Source of the DNA: a virus
Length of the DNA stretch: 26,036 bases
Virus record (IMG/VR): IMGVR_UViG_3300021961_011213
Coordinates: 1-26,036 of that record
Direction: 5' to 3' (one strand)
Shown here: piece after piece, positions 13,504-20,841 of the stretch
Layout of the letters: every line of letters begins with the position of its first letter
How positions within the stretch are numbered: the stretch's first letter is position 1
Notes under the pieces: model-generated
Told to the model about the DNA's origin: nothing
Databases searched by the model: none
The model's input: only the letters and a program-made list of their open reading frames with translations
Position numbers and translations under genes: made by a program

Positions 13504-15114
13504 ATGCAAGAAACTAAAAATTTAGTTCAAGAGGCTTTGATTCAAATGAAAAATGTTGAAGATGTTATAGCCGAAAACGCAAAAGGAATACTTGCTTCTA
13601 CTATGAAGGAAGAAATCAGTCAGTTAGTAAAGGAATCTCTTTCTGAACAAGAGGACGATGAGGTTGAAATGGATGCAGAGTTGGAAATGCCTATGGATTT
13701 GGATATGGGTATGGAAGACGATGCAGATAATGAAGAATCTGATGAAATGGAATTCGATATGGATTTCGGTGATTCAGAGGAAACTATCGACATGACAGAC
13801 ATGTCTGATGATGAAGTCATCAAGGCTTTTAAAGCTATGGGACCTGAAGATGGTATCGTAGTCGTAAAAGACGAAGATGGTATTCATCTCACAGATGAGG
13901 AAGAAGATGTTGAGTATATTGTAAAACTTGAAGAATCCGAAATGGAGGAAGAAGGTGATATGATGGAAGAAGAGATGGACGAAGAAGAAATGGACTTTGC
14001 GGAATTAGACCTCGAAGAAGATGCTGATTTGGATGCTGTTCTTGATGCTCTATATGAGGCTAATGTATCTGAAGAAGACGATGTTGTCTATGAGATAGAA
14101 ATGGAAGAGGAAGAGATGAGTGAAGATGAACTCGCTATGGACGAAGGTGAAGAATATGATTATTTCCGTGACGCTGAAGAAGACGACGCGGCTCATATTA
14201 GAGACCTTGAATTAGACATGAAAGATGACAAATTTCACACAGAAGATTACGACCTTTCCGAAGCTAAAATGACTGTAAAACCAAAAGGCGTTGGTATGGG
14301 AAGTCCTAAATTCAAGTATGGTAGTTCACTACCTAAGAGAGGATTCGATGACCACAAAAAACAAGGACCAACTAAAATGGGAACTGGTAAGGCTAAATTC
14401 GAATTCAAAGAAGGTGAAATGGAAGAAGGAAAAGACTGGGGTTCTAACAAACACGAATACAGACGCAAGAAAGTAGACGGTGTTGAAAAGAAAGCTGGTG
14501 AAGGTAAAGACGGACACTACAAAGACTACGAAGGAAAATTCGGTGGTAACAAAGGTGATAAGTCTAAGACACATCCTGGTAAAAAAGACTATGAATCCAA
14601 AGAAGAAGCGAAAGAAGCTGCTAGAACTTATGGTATGGGCTCGAAAGAAGGTAGAGGTTTAAGAAAAGGTATTACCAATAACAGAAATTATGTTTATGGT
14701 GATAATGGTGTAAAAGTTGAATCGGTCGAAGTAGAAATGAAAACTTTGAGAGAAAAGAATGAGGAATACAGAAAAGCATTGAATGTTTTCAGAGAAAAAC
14801 TCAATGAGGTTGCTGTTTTCAATTCTAATCTCGCTTACGCTACAAGATTGTTCACTGAGCATTCCACTACCAAAAAAGAAAAAATCAATATATTGAGAAG
14901 ATTTGATTCTGTTGAAACTTTAAAAGAATCAAAACAACTCTATAAGACCGTTAAAGATGAACTTTCAAATGTTAATACTAAGAGTATCAATGAAAGTGTT
15001 GAGAGACAGTTGAATACAACTAAGACTTCTGGTTCTTCAGCAACTTTAATCGAGTCTAAGACATACGAAAATCCTCAATTCATGAGAATCAAGGATTTGA
15101 TGTCGAAAATGTAA
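13504..15114 (+). CDS. gp22: Prohead core scaffold (T4 gp22-like), greatly enlarged
   Basis: 536 aa, about twice T4 gp22 (269). The N-terminal helix (1-45) is followed by an extremely Asp/Glu/Met-rich region (about 48-245). A Gly/Lys-rich basic region follows (about 255-395), and then a conserved scaffold-type coiled helix (about 403-480: LREKNEEYRKALNVF, FNSNLAYATRLF, KINILRRFDSVETLKESK). The scaffold fills the prohead, organises gp23 and is digested by gp21. Position between gp21 and gp23 and the C-terminal helix support the call; the acid/base middle is an unusual expansion. Several LxE/IxE tripeptides offer protease sites, e.g. DVIAE and SLSE. The start follows a late promoter. The scaffold call itself is firm; the role of the middle segment is unknown. 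Confidence 0.9.
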   Translation: MQETKNLVQEALIQMKNVEDVIAENAKGILASTMKEEISQLVKESLSEQEDDEVEMDAELEMPMDLDMGMEDDADNEESDEMEFDMDFGDSEETIDMTDMSDDEVIKAFKAMGPEDGIVVVKDEDGIHLTDEEEDVEYIVKLEESEMEEEGDMMEEEMDEEEMDFAELDLEEDADLDAVLDALYEANVSEEDDVVYEIEMEEEEMSEDELAMDEGEEYDYFRDAEEDDAAHIRDLELDMKDDKFHTEDYDLSEAKMTVKPKGVGMGSPKFKYGSSLPKRGFDDHKKQGPTKMGTGKAKFEFKEGEMEEGKDWGSNKHEYRRKKVDGVEKKAGEGKDGHYKDYEGKFGGNKGDKSKTHPGKKDYESKEEAKEAARTYGMGSKEGRGLRKGITNNRNYVYGDNGVKVESVEVEMKTLREKNEEYRKALNVFREKLNEVAVFNSNLAYATRLFTEHSTTKKEKINILRRFDSVETLKESKQLYKTVKDELSNVNTKSINESVERQLNTTKTSGSSATLIESKTYENPQFMRIKDLMSKM

Positions 15115-15151
15115 AAATAAAAAATAAAATTCCTTAAATTAAAAAACAAAA

Positions 15152-16948
15152 ATGGGAGCATTATTAGAAAGTGGTCTTGTTGGTAACATCGGTCTTAAGC
15201 ACCTTAAAGTTATCAAAGAAGACACAATCAGCAAATGGGACAAGTTAGGATTCCTCGATGGACTTAACGGTCACCTTAAAGAGAACATCGCTCAGTTATA
15301 TGAAAACCAAGCGTCGTATCTTATCAACGAAGCAGCATCGACTGCTGATACAGGTTCATTCGAAACTGTTGTTTTCCCAATCGTAAGAAGAGTATTCTCT
15401 AAACTTTTGGCTAACGATATCGTTTCTGTACAAGCGATGAACCTTCCTATCGGTAAGTTGTTCTACTTCGTTCCAAACATTCAGTCTTACACTGGAGCTG
15501 GACTTAACGAGCACTGGGCACCTTACGGAGCACCTAACGCGGCTGCAGGTCAAACTCCAACCAGTGGTTATGACTACAATAACACTAAAGACCTTTACGA
15601 TAGATTCTACGAAGGTAACGAACCAGCATTGGACCCACCAGGTCTTTATGACTACTCTAAAGGTTCATTCTCAGCTATCACGGCTGGTACAAGAACAGTT
15701 GCATGGTTAGCTGACCAATTAGTTGTTTCTGCATATGGTCTTGACAACTATAGAAAAGTTATCATCATGATGTCAGGTTTCGCATCTGCGGGAGCTGGTC
15801 AACTTATCGGACCTAACGGTCAACCAATGGACTCTGAAGAATTCTTAGCAGACCTTACAATCAGAGGTGTTGCAGGAAACGCTTACACTTCAGGCAATAC
15901 TGGTAACAACTATCTCTTCAGAGTAGTAACTCAGAGATACGGTAAAGGTATTGTTGAATACGGACAGGATTCTACATTAGTATTCCCTAACAGTGAGACT
16001 GGTGGTGGTACTTACTACAATGTATGTGACGCTGAAGGAAAAATTTACTTAGAAGTAGACCTTCAAGTTCCTGTATGTGTTGATTGTGGTGCATCTTCTT
16101 TGGATGGTTACACAGGTTCAACATTCGAATCAACTGTAGCTAATGATTCTGCTTTCAGTGCAACTTACAGAATCTACAAGAATCTTGAATTTGAAGATAA
16201 AATTGGTGAGGTTTCTTTTGACCTTCAGTCTGTGACTGTTTCGGTTACTGAAAGAAAATTAAGAGCTCAATGGTCACCTGAAATGGCGCAGGATGTTGCA
16301 GCATTCCACAATATCGACGCTGAAGCTGAATTGACAGCTTTGTTGTCTGAGCAGGTAGCTGCAGAAATCGACCGTGAAATCCTTAGAGACTTGAGAAAAG
16401 CTGCGTCTTGGAACTTGAGATGGGATTACAACGGATGGAAGCGTCTTTCTACAGGTGGAACCACTCCTTACACTCAGAAGGACTGGAACCAAACTCTTAT
16501 CACCGCGATTAACCAAATTTCAGCACAAATCCACAAATCTACATTGAGAGGTGGAGCTAACTGGATTGTTGTATCTTCAGAGGTTTCTGCAATCTTCGAC
16601 GACTTGGAGTACTTCCATGTATCGAACGCAGCACCTGAGCAAGACCAATACAACATGGGTATCGAAAGAGTTGGTACTTTGGCTGGTAGATATCAAGTTT
16701 ACCGTGACCCATACTTCCCAGCAAACCAAGTTTTGTTAGGACACAAGGGTACTTCGTTACTTGACACAGGTTACATCTACGCACCATATGTACCTTTACA
16801 ACTCACTCCAACGATGTATAACCCATTCAACTTTACACCAATCAAGGGTATCATGACCAGATACGCTAAGAAGGTGGTTAACAACCGTTTCTACGGTCGT
16901 ATCACAGTTGATGGAGTTAGAACATTCGACTTGAGAGAATTGAGATAA
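15152..16948 (+). CDS. gp23: Major capsid protein (T4 gp23-like)
   Basis: 598 aa (T4 gp23 is 521). Family blocks: KWDKLGFLDGLNGHLKENIAQLYENQ (29-53), FPIVRRVFSKLLANDIVSVQAMN (75-97), RKLRAQWSPEMAQDVAAFH (about 370), IDREILRDLRKA, GRYQVYRDPYF, and TGYIYAPYVPL near the end. It forms the hexamers of the shell. A cleavage site equivalent to T4 E65/A66 is likely at LINE|AAS (after E60). The extra length is an inserted region (about 195-350) with a CVDC pair at C309 and C312. The leader is A-rich with no Shine-Dalgarno sequence despite a need for very high expression. The gene is followed by a strong terminator. Codons are more GC-rich than in neighbours (many -aac and -ttc), consistent with high expression. 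Confidence 0.97.
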   Translation: MGALLESGLVGNIGLKHLKVIKEDTISKWDKLGFLDGLNGHLKENIAQLYENQASYLINEAASTADTGSFETVVFPIVRRVFSKLLANDIVSVQAMNLPIGKLFYFVPNIQSYTGAGLNEHWAPYGAPNAAAGQTPTSGYDYNNTKDLYDRFYEGNEPALDPPGLYDYSKGSFSAITAGTRTVAWLADQLVVSAYGLDNYRKVIIMMSGFASAGAGQLIGPNGQPMDSEEFLADLTIRGVAGNAYTSGNTGNNYLFRVVTQRYGKGIVEYGQDSTLVFPNSETGGGTYYNVCDAEGKIYLEVDLQVPVCVDCGASSLDGYTGSTFESTVANDSAFSATYRIYKNLEFEDKIGEVSFDLQSVTVSVTERKLRAQWSPEMAQDVAAFHNIDAEAELTALLSEQVAAEIDREILRDLRKAASWNLRWDYNGWKRLSTGGTTPYTQKDWNQTLITAINQISAQIHKSTLRGGANWIVVSSEVSAIFDDLEYFHVSNAAPEQDQYNMGIERVGTLAGRYQVYRDPYFPANQVLLGHKGTSLLDTGYIYAPYVPLQLTPTMYNPFNFTPIKGIMTRYAKKVVNNRFYGRITVDGVRTFDLRELR

Positions 16949-16968
16949 TATCTTCTGATATTAATAGG

Positions 16969-16996
16969 AAGGGGACCCAATTGGGTCCCCTTTTTT
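16969..16996 (+). terminator. Rho-independent terminator after the capsid gene
   Basis: Perfect inverted repeat AAGGGGACCC / GGGTCCCCTT around AATT (16969-16992), followed by a T run to 16996. The T run overlaps the stop of the convergent 61-aa gene. Confidence 0.93.
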
Positions 16997-17180
16997 ATTT
17001 CTTGTATCTCGAATTACAATATTTTGAGTCATCTCCATAATGTAAACATCTTAAAACACCTACTTCAGTTCGAACAGTTTCATATTTGTCGCCATAATAG
17101 GGTCGATGACCTTCCCAAATAGCTTTTGTTAAAATTAATTCACCATTGACAATTCTTTTAACTATTTCGTTGGGATTCAT
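16995..17180 (-). CDS. Small protein of unknown function, 61 aa
   Basis: MNPNEIVKRIVNGELILTK at the N-terminus, an aromatic centre (HRPYYGDKYE) and two Cys (LRCLHYGDDSKYC). Not recognised. It lies 5 bp downstream of another small - strand gene and is convergent with the capsid gene; its stop codon falls in the terminator T run. It may be a moderately expressed accessory gene. No Shine-Dalgarno sequence. Confidence 0.65.
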   Translation of the reverse strand: MNPNEIVKRIVNGELILTKAIWEGHRPYYGDKYETVRTEVGVLRCLHYGDDSKYCNSRYKK

Positions 17181-17185
17181 AATTT

Positions 17186-17398
17186 TTAACTATCCTTTTT
17201 ATTGACTATTCTAAGAGATTTAGAGACTAATTCTGTTTCACTCATGTTGAATATTCCATGATTATGGGATTTTTCGATAGCAGAATAAATAACAAAAAGA
17301 GCCTGTTCAGAATTCAAATTATTCAAGAAGTCTTCAAAATCACTAGAATTGGTAATTTCAATTTTGTCAAAAAGAAATACAGGATTAACATTTTCCAT
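17186..17398 (-). CDS. Small acidic protein of unknown function, 70 aa
   Basis: Starts MENVNPVFLFDKIEITNSSD and is predicted helical in the middle (DFEDFLNNLNSEQALFVIYSAIEKS). No motif recognised. It is divergent from the 209-aa gene with only 32 bp between starts and is followed after 5 bp by the 61-aa gene, so these two small genes form one unit. The TATTTATA octamer in the intergenic gap is in sense for the + strand gene; its complement reads TATAAATA towards this gene. Confidence 0.65.
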   Translation of the reverse strand: MENVNPVFLFDKIEITNSSDFEDFLNNLNSEQALFVIYSAIEKSHNHGIFNMSETELVSKSLRIVNKKDS

Positions 17399-17409
17399 TA
17401 TACATCAAA

Positions 17410-17417
17410 TATTTATA
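17410..17417 (+). promoter_or_regulatory. Late promoter TATTTATA in a divergent gap
   Basis: Perfect octamer with GAATAA extension, 13 nt before the ATG at 17431; same sequence and spacing as 3359-3366. On the - strand the same bases read TATAAATA, the T4 consensus, 11 nt from the ATG at 17398, so it may serve both genes. Confidence 0.6.
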
Positions 17418-17430
17418 GAATAATAGTTTT

Positions 17431-18060
17431 ATGAAACAAAAAATCAACGAAGTAACGGATAGTTTTAGTGATGAACAATATCAGGGTAAACTGAATATTA
17501 CTCCAAGGATTTGGAAAAAAAATCAAATGGGGCCGTTTTCTGAAAAAGTTTCTAAATTCGAAAACCCTGAACTTTCTCATGATTCATACGATTGGGATAT
17601 AAGTAAATCTAAACAAGAAAGTGAAAGATTGGAAAATCTCACCAAAAATGGGATAAAAAAAACAATTCAAATAAGAAAAAAAATAACTAAAGAGGACATT
17701 CTAAAAGAAGACTTGGCGGTTTGGTTTGGAAAAAAGAAAAAACCTAAGGGGAGTAAACAACCAAAAGGTCCGTGGGTAAATATATGTAGAAAAAAAGAGG
17801 GTGGTGGTCATCCCCCCTGTGGAAGACCTGATGCAGATTCAAAGGGTTATCCAAAATGTAGAGCCGCAGGAGTTGCTTCTAAGATGAGTGATTCTGAAAA
17901 GAAAGCCGCGTGTGCACAGAAAAGACGGGAAGAGAAAAAAGACCCCAAAGTAGGTAAAGGTAATAAACCGACAATGGTTTCTTACAAACCTAAAAAGAAA
18001 AAAAATGAAAGTCTCAAAGATTTAATTCACAAGGTTCTTAGAGAATCTGTGATGCACTAG
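17431..18060 (+). CDS. Basic protein with four-cysteine module, probably virion-associated
   Basis: 209 aa. The N-terminal 95 residues are polar. Residues 100-170 form a basic Cys module, WVNICRKKEGGGHPPCGR then GYPKCRAAGVASKM and KKAACAQKRR, with C119, C130, C143 and C161: a possible zinc or disulfide site. I recall similar modules in other phages without a function. The C-terminus is very basic (KPKKKKNE), ending in the amphipathic helix SLKDLIHKVLRESVMH with an LRE tripeptide that fits the prohead-protease consensus. A DNA- or capsid-interior role is inference only. The 3' end overlaps the convergent membrane-protein gene by 23 bp. Confidence 0.82.
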   Translation: MKQKINEVTDSFSDEQYQGKLNITPRIWKKNQMGPFSEKVSKFENPELSHDSYDWDISKSKQESERLENLTKNGIKKTIQIRKKITKEDILKEDLAVWFGKKKKPKGSKQPKGPWVNICRKKEGGGHPPCGRPDADSKGYPKCRAAGVASKMSDSEKKAACAQKRREEKKDPKVGKGNKPTMVSYKPKKKKNESLKDLIHKVLRESVMH

Positions 18061-18391
18061 AATCTATTGGTTTTTGTTCAAGTATTGAAGTGTCTGGTGT
18101 CATTTTCTCAAAACTATCTACTACAATTGTTGGTATTGGTTTAGAAACTTCCTTTTTGATAGGGGGAACTGTTTCTACTTTTGGTGGTTTTATTTCCTGT
18201 GATATAACTTTAACAGCAGTATCTACTTTTACCTCTTTAGGAATTTCTATCGATACTTGGCTTACAGAGGGTTTCTGAGTCAAACCTTCAACAACATGGG
18301 GTATATTTAAAACTATAAGAGATAGAAAAATAAGTGTAAAACCTAAAACGGAAAGACCCGTGAAATAAAGTATTGTGAATGGATTTTTCAT
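18038..18391 (-). CDS. One-pass membrane protein with Pro/Lys-rich tail
   Basis: 117 aa. One strong hydrophobic segment (about 7-30, ILYFTGLSVLGFTLIFLSLIVL) follows a short positive N-terminus, predicting N-in/C-out topology with no lipobox. The exported part has a proline/lysine/valine stretch (about 66-95: EIKPPKVETVPPIKKEVSKP) like periplasm-spanning linkers such as that of TonB, but no TonB C-terminal domain is present. It could be a spanin-like or envelope-interfering protein; no lysis partner is seen next to it. It lies 1 bp after the stop-side of the upstream 132-aa gene and overlaps the convergent 209-aa gene. Confidence 0.72.
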   Translation of the reverse strand: MKNPFTILYFTGLSVLGFTLIFLSLIVLNIPHVVEGLTQKPSVSQVSIEIPKEVKVDTAVKVISQEIKPPKVETVPPIKKEVSKPIPTIVVDSFEKMTPDTSILEQKPIDSSASQIL

Positions 18392-18392
18392 T

Positions 18393-18791
18393 TCAATTGA
18401 CTAAGATTTTATGGAGTGAAGATTTAATATTCGAAGTTATTTGTAATTCAAAATCTTCTCTTCGTTTTTCGACTTCGGTATCAAATAGAGAAATAACTTG
18501 GTTCCAAGAACGGTCTTGTAAATGAACATCATACGCATACACATGATTAATAATTTTAACTCTATGTGACTCCAAGATGATGAAAATATCATCATTGGCA
18601 CTTCTGATATATCGTTTTTGAGTTCGTGGTGTTAACAATAAGGTTGAACCCTCTTGGTTAATAAATTTCTTACAAATCGCGATACTATCTCGTTCGTATA
18701 TGGATTTGTCTTGTTCAGACTTGAGTAATTTCAAAAACTTAAGGGTTTGTTTTTGAATGTACCTACGAAACTTATGTTCAAAGTTTTTCAT
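18393..18791 (-). CDS. Phage protein of unknown function, 132 aa
   Basis: Starts MKNFEHKFRRYIQKQTLKFLK. Basic helical N-terminus, then a beta-rich centre (STLLLTPRTQKRYIRS, DIFIILESHRVKIINHVYAYDVHL) and a helical C-terminus. No domain recognised. ATG 18791 is preferred over a TTG at 18821, which would add ten residues without support. It is downstream of the 158-aa Cys-module gene (41 bp gap) and adjoins the membrane-protein gene with one base between the two frames, so the three probably share a transcript. Confidence 0.75.
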   Translation of the reverse strand: MKNFEHKFRRYIQKQTLKFLKLLKSEQDKSIYERDSIAICKKFINQEGSTLLLTPRTQKRYIRSANDDIFIILESHRVKIINHVYAYDVHLQDRSWNQVISLFDTEVEKRREDFELQITSNIKSSLHKILVN

Positions 18792-18832
18792 GTTCTCTTG
18801 TTTAAGAACAAAGATAAACAAAAAATTTTAAA

Positions 18833-19309
18833 TCAACAATATGCTCCCGAACATCTTTTTTCCCCGTCGAGACCTGGTTGTTCTCCTTGACAAACTTGTA
18901 CGGCGTAACCATTTGCGTAAGCTGAGGGGTAAATATCATACTTAGCCTTAGCTGCCTCCTTACCTCTTGCACAAAGTTTGGTTCCTGATTTTTTTCTTCC
19001 TTCCATCATTTCAAACCCATCGACCATTTCATTCTCACCATCTTCATATATTTCATTCATAAGAAAATCGAATACTTGGTCCATGTTTTCCTTTGCAACA
19101 GTGATATGGTCATCAGCCCAATCGTGTCCATTTTCTAAAATTTGGTGAATTGCAGATTCGTCAAGTTCCAAAAGTTTTTCAGCCTGTCTTTTCAATTGTT
19201 CCAAGTTACTGAAGAACATATAACGATTATGTTCGTGTTCCGCCTCACGGAGAGCTTTGCGAACAATACTCTTTAACTCATTTTCTGATAGTTTGATTGA
19301 ATTACTCAT
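18833..19309 (-). CDS. Protein with C-terminal LCARGKEAAK...YPSAYANGYAVQVC module
   Basis: 158 aa. The N-terminal helix IKLSENELKSIVRKALREA ends in LRE|A, a fit to the gp21 consensus, and resembles the C-terminal helix of the 209-aa protein. The middle is acidic and helical. The last 50 residues form a compact module with K-L-C-A-R-G-K, YPSAYANGYA and three further Cys (VC, RC, YC). I recall this module in proteins of marine T4-type phages; function is unknown. The start overlaps the stop of the 504-aa gene (ATGA), indicating coupling, and a late octamer lies 34 nt upstream inside that gene. Possibly a minor virion protein. Confidence 0.85.
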   Translation of the reverse strand: MSNSIKLSENELKSIVRKALREAEHEHNRYMFFSNLEQLKRQAEKLLELDESAIHQILENGHDWADDHITVAKENMDQVFDFLMNEIYEDGENEMVDGFEMMEGRKKSGTKLCARGKEAAKAKYDIYPSAYANGYAVQVCQGEQPGLDGEKRCSGAYC

Positions 19310-20820
19310 TTTTTGTTGACGATTTGGAATTGTAATGTGTCTTTATAAATATCTTTTTCCCCACTTGTATTCACTCTGATATCTACAAAATATTCATTTG
19401 GTATTTTGTCTCTCATATCGAAGATGAAGTAATACTCGTTAGGAGTTCTGTTTACAGGGGTCCAATTTTGTACTTGTACTTCTGTCGTACCTTCCCTTAC
19501 ATAAATTCTGTAATAGATGTCGATATTTTGTAACATGTGTTGTGAAGACCATTGTTTCTTAGCAACAACCCCCACTTTACGAATTTCTGTGTTAAGGATT
19601 TTTTCATTCTGTAGGATACCGTAGAAACTAAATCCAAATTTCTCAGGTTCTTTGGACAGAGAACCAACTTGGATTCCAGCATTGTAGGCTTGTAATATAA
19701 ATTGGTTGGTCACATTTGGTATAGACTCACCATTTACAGTTAATCCTGTCCATACATCATAAAATAAACAAGGTGTTGGTTGTTGTGTAAATATGTTTGG
19801 AACTGTTACTTCATATACCCCTTTTGTTACCTGACATGTTGTGAGACCCGAACCATTTGGAACAATATCACCGTTTTGGTCTTCGATATTAACACCAGGT
19901 AAATTATCCAAATTCACAAAGTCACCATTCTGATAAACATAAAGGTATAACTTATTAGTTTGACTCTTTAGGAAAAGGTTTCTGTCGTCTTGAATCAAAT
20001 CATTGTAGTCAGTTAATAGATAAGGTTGGTAGAAGGTCTGTGTGTGTCTACCAAAAAACGCCACAGAGTACGAATCCGTCAATCCTGTGATGTTTTCTAT
20101 GTCCGGCTTATAGGCAACACCCCAACCAGTAATTCCTGTCAGAGAACCGTTTAAAATCGAGTTTATCTCATTGGTCATATCAAATTGAATGTCCTCATTA
20201 CCAAATTCGAAATGTTGTTCATCAACAATGGTTAATGCTGAATAGTTTAAACCTGTTAGACCTGTTAGAGAATTTGTATTGTCGTATATCCCTTCTTGTG
20301 ACCAATTGTCCACAGTTGTTATTTGATACCAGTTAGACGGTCTTAGAGAAAAACTTTTGTTGTTAAGTTGTTCTAAGGCTGACTGTTGACCGGCAATACC
20401 ATTTTTGGTTGTACCAAAGTCATTGTAGTCATAACCAACACCTTCATCCCAAACTTGTGGGTTTCCTGTGGAACCTGAAAACTTGGGGATTCTAAAAAGA
20501 ATTAAATCGAAAGAGGTTGCTCTCTTTCTGGCATTACTCATAGAAGTATTCAAGAGGTCATCATCAAATGAAGATGTATTGGTCATCATCAAGGTATGGG
20601 TCATTCCTGTCGTACAACCCGTAGAAATGACTTTGTCAGAAATCATGTCTCGTAGACCCTGTAAATCAAGGTCAAAAATAAAACGAGTAAAACCTAAATT
20701 TGGAACGATTAAACCTGAACTACCAAAATTGAGCTCAACCACAGGGTTTCTTCCTGTGTTTGTATAAAGATTTGAAATAATAGTGTTGTTTCTATTGAAA
20801 TACGAACGATAAATTGACAT
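19306..20820 (-). CDS. Tail or baseplate-region structural protein, 504 aa, unassigned
   Basis: Predicted mostly beta, rich in Asn/Thr/Gly/Tyr with repeated 'LTGLTG' turns (e.g. TNSLTGLTGLNYS), the composition of extracellular virion proteins. N-terminus MSIYRSYFNRNNTIISNLYTNT. The C-terminal 110 residues look like a separate beta-sandwich: DIYYRIYVREGTTEVQVQNW, EYYFIFDMRDKIPNEYFVDI. No enzyme motif. It lies between the gp5-like hub gene (21 bp upstream) and the Cys-module gene, and has its own late octamer 13 nt before the ATG. A baseplate, fibre-attachment or sheath-associated role would fit; none is proven. Confidence 0.85.
   Translation of the reverse strand: MSIYRSYFNRNNTIISNLYTNTGRNPVVELNFGSSGLIVPNLGFTRFIFDLDLQGLRDMISDKVISTGCTTGMTHTLMMTNTSSFDDDLLNTSMSNARKRATSFDLILFRIPKFSGSTGNPQVWDEGVGYDYNDFGTTKNGIAGQQSALEQLNNKSFSLRPSNWYQITTVDNWSQEGIYDNTNSLTGLTGLNYSALTIVDEQHFEFGNEDIQFDMTNEINSILNGSLTGITGWGVAYKPDIENITGLTDSYSVAFFGRHTQTFYQPYLLTDYNDLIQDDRNLFLKSQTNKLYLYVYQNGDFVNLDNLPGVNIEDQNGDIVPNGSGLTTCQVTKGVYEVTVPNIFTQQPTPCLFYDVWTGLTVNGESIPNVTNQFILQAYNAGIQVGSLSKEPEKFGFSFYGILQNEKILNTEIRKVGVVAKKQWSSQHMLQNIDIYYRIYVREGTTEVQVQNWTPVNRTPNEYYFIFDMRDKIPNEYFVDIRVNTSGEKDIYKDTLQFQIVNKK
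19344..19351 (-). promoter_or_regulatory. Late promoter TATTTATA (- strand) inside the 504-aa gene
   Basis: The - strand reads GATATTTATAAAG, 34 nt before the ATG of the 158-aa gene. The spacing is like that of the portal gene. It is intragenic, so chance is possible, but the full octamer and position fit. Confidence 0.45.
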
Positions 20821-20833
20821 TACACTTTTTCTT

Positions 20834-20841
20834 TATAAATA
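20834..20841 (-). promoter_or_regulatory. Late promoter TATTTATA (- strand) before the 504-aa gene
   Basis: The - strand reads GATATTTATAAAG, the same 13 bases as at 19342-19354, 13 nt before the ATG at 20820 and directly after the stop of the hub gene. Confidence 0.62.

Noticed and set aside
13620-14574. - strand Ser-rich and Phe-rich frames opposite the scaffold
   Set aside because: They result from the biased Asp/Glu/Lys codons of the scaffold gene, not independent genes.
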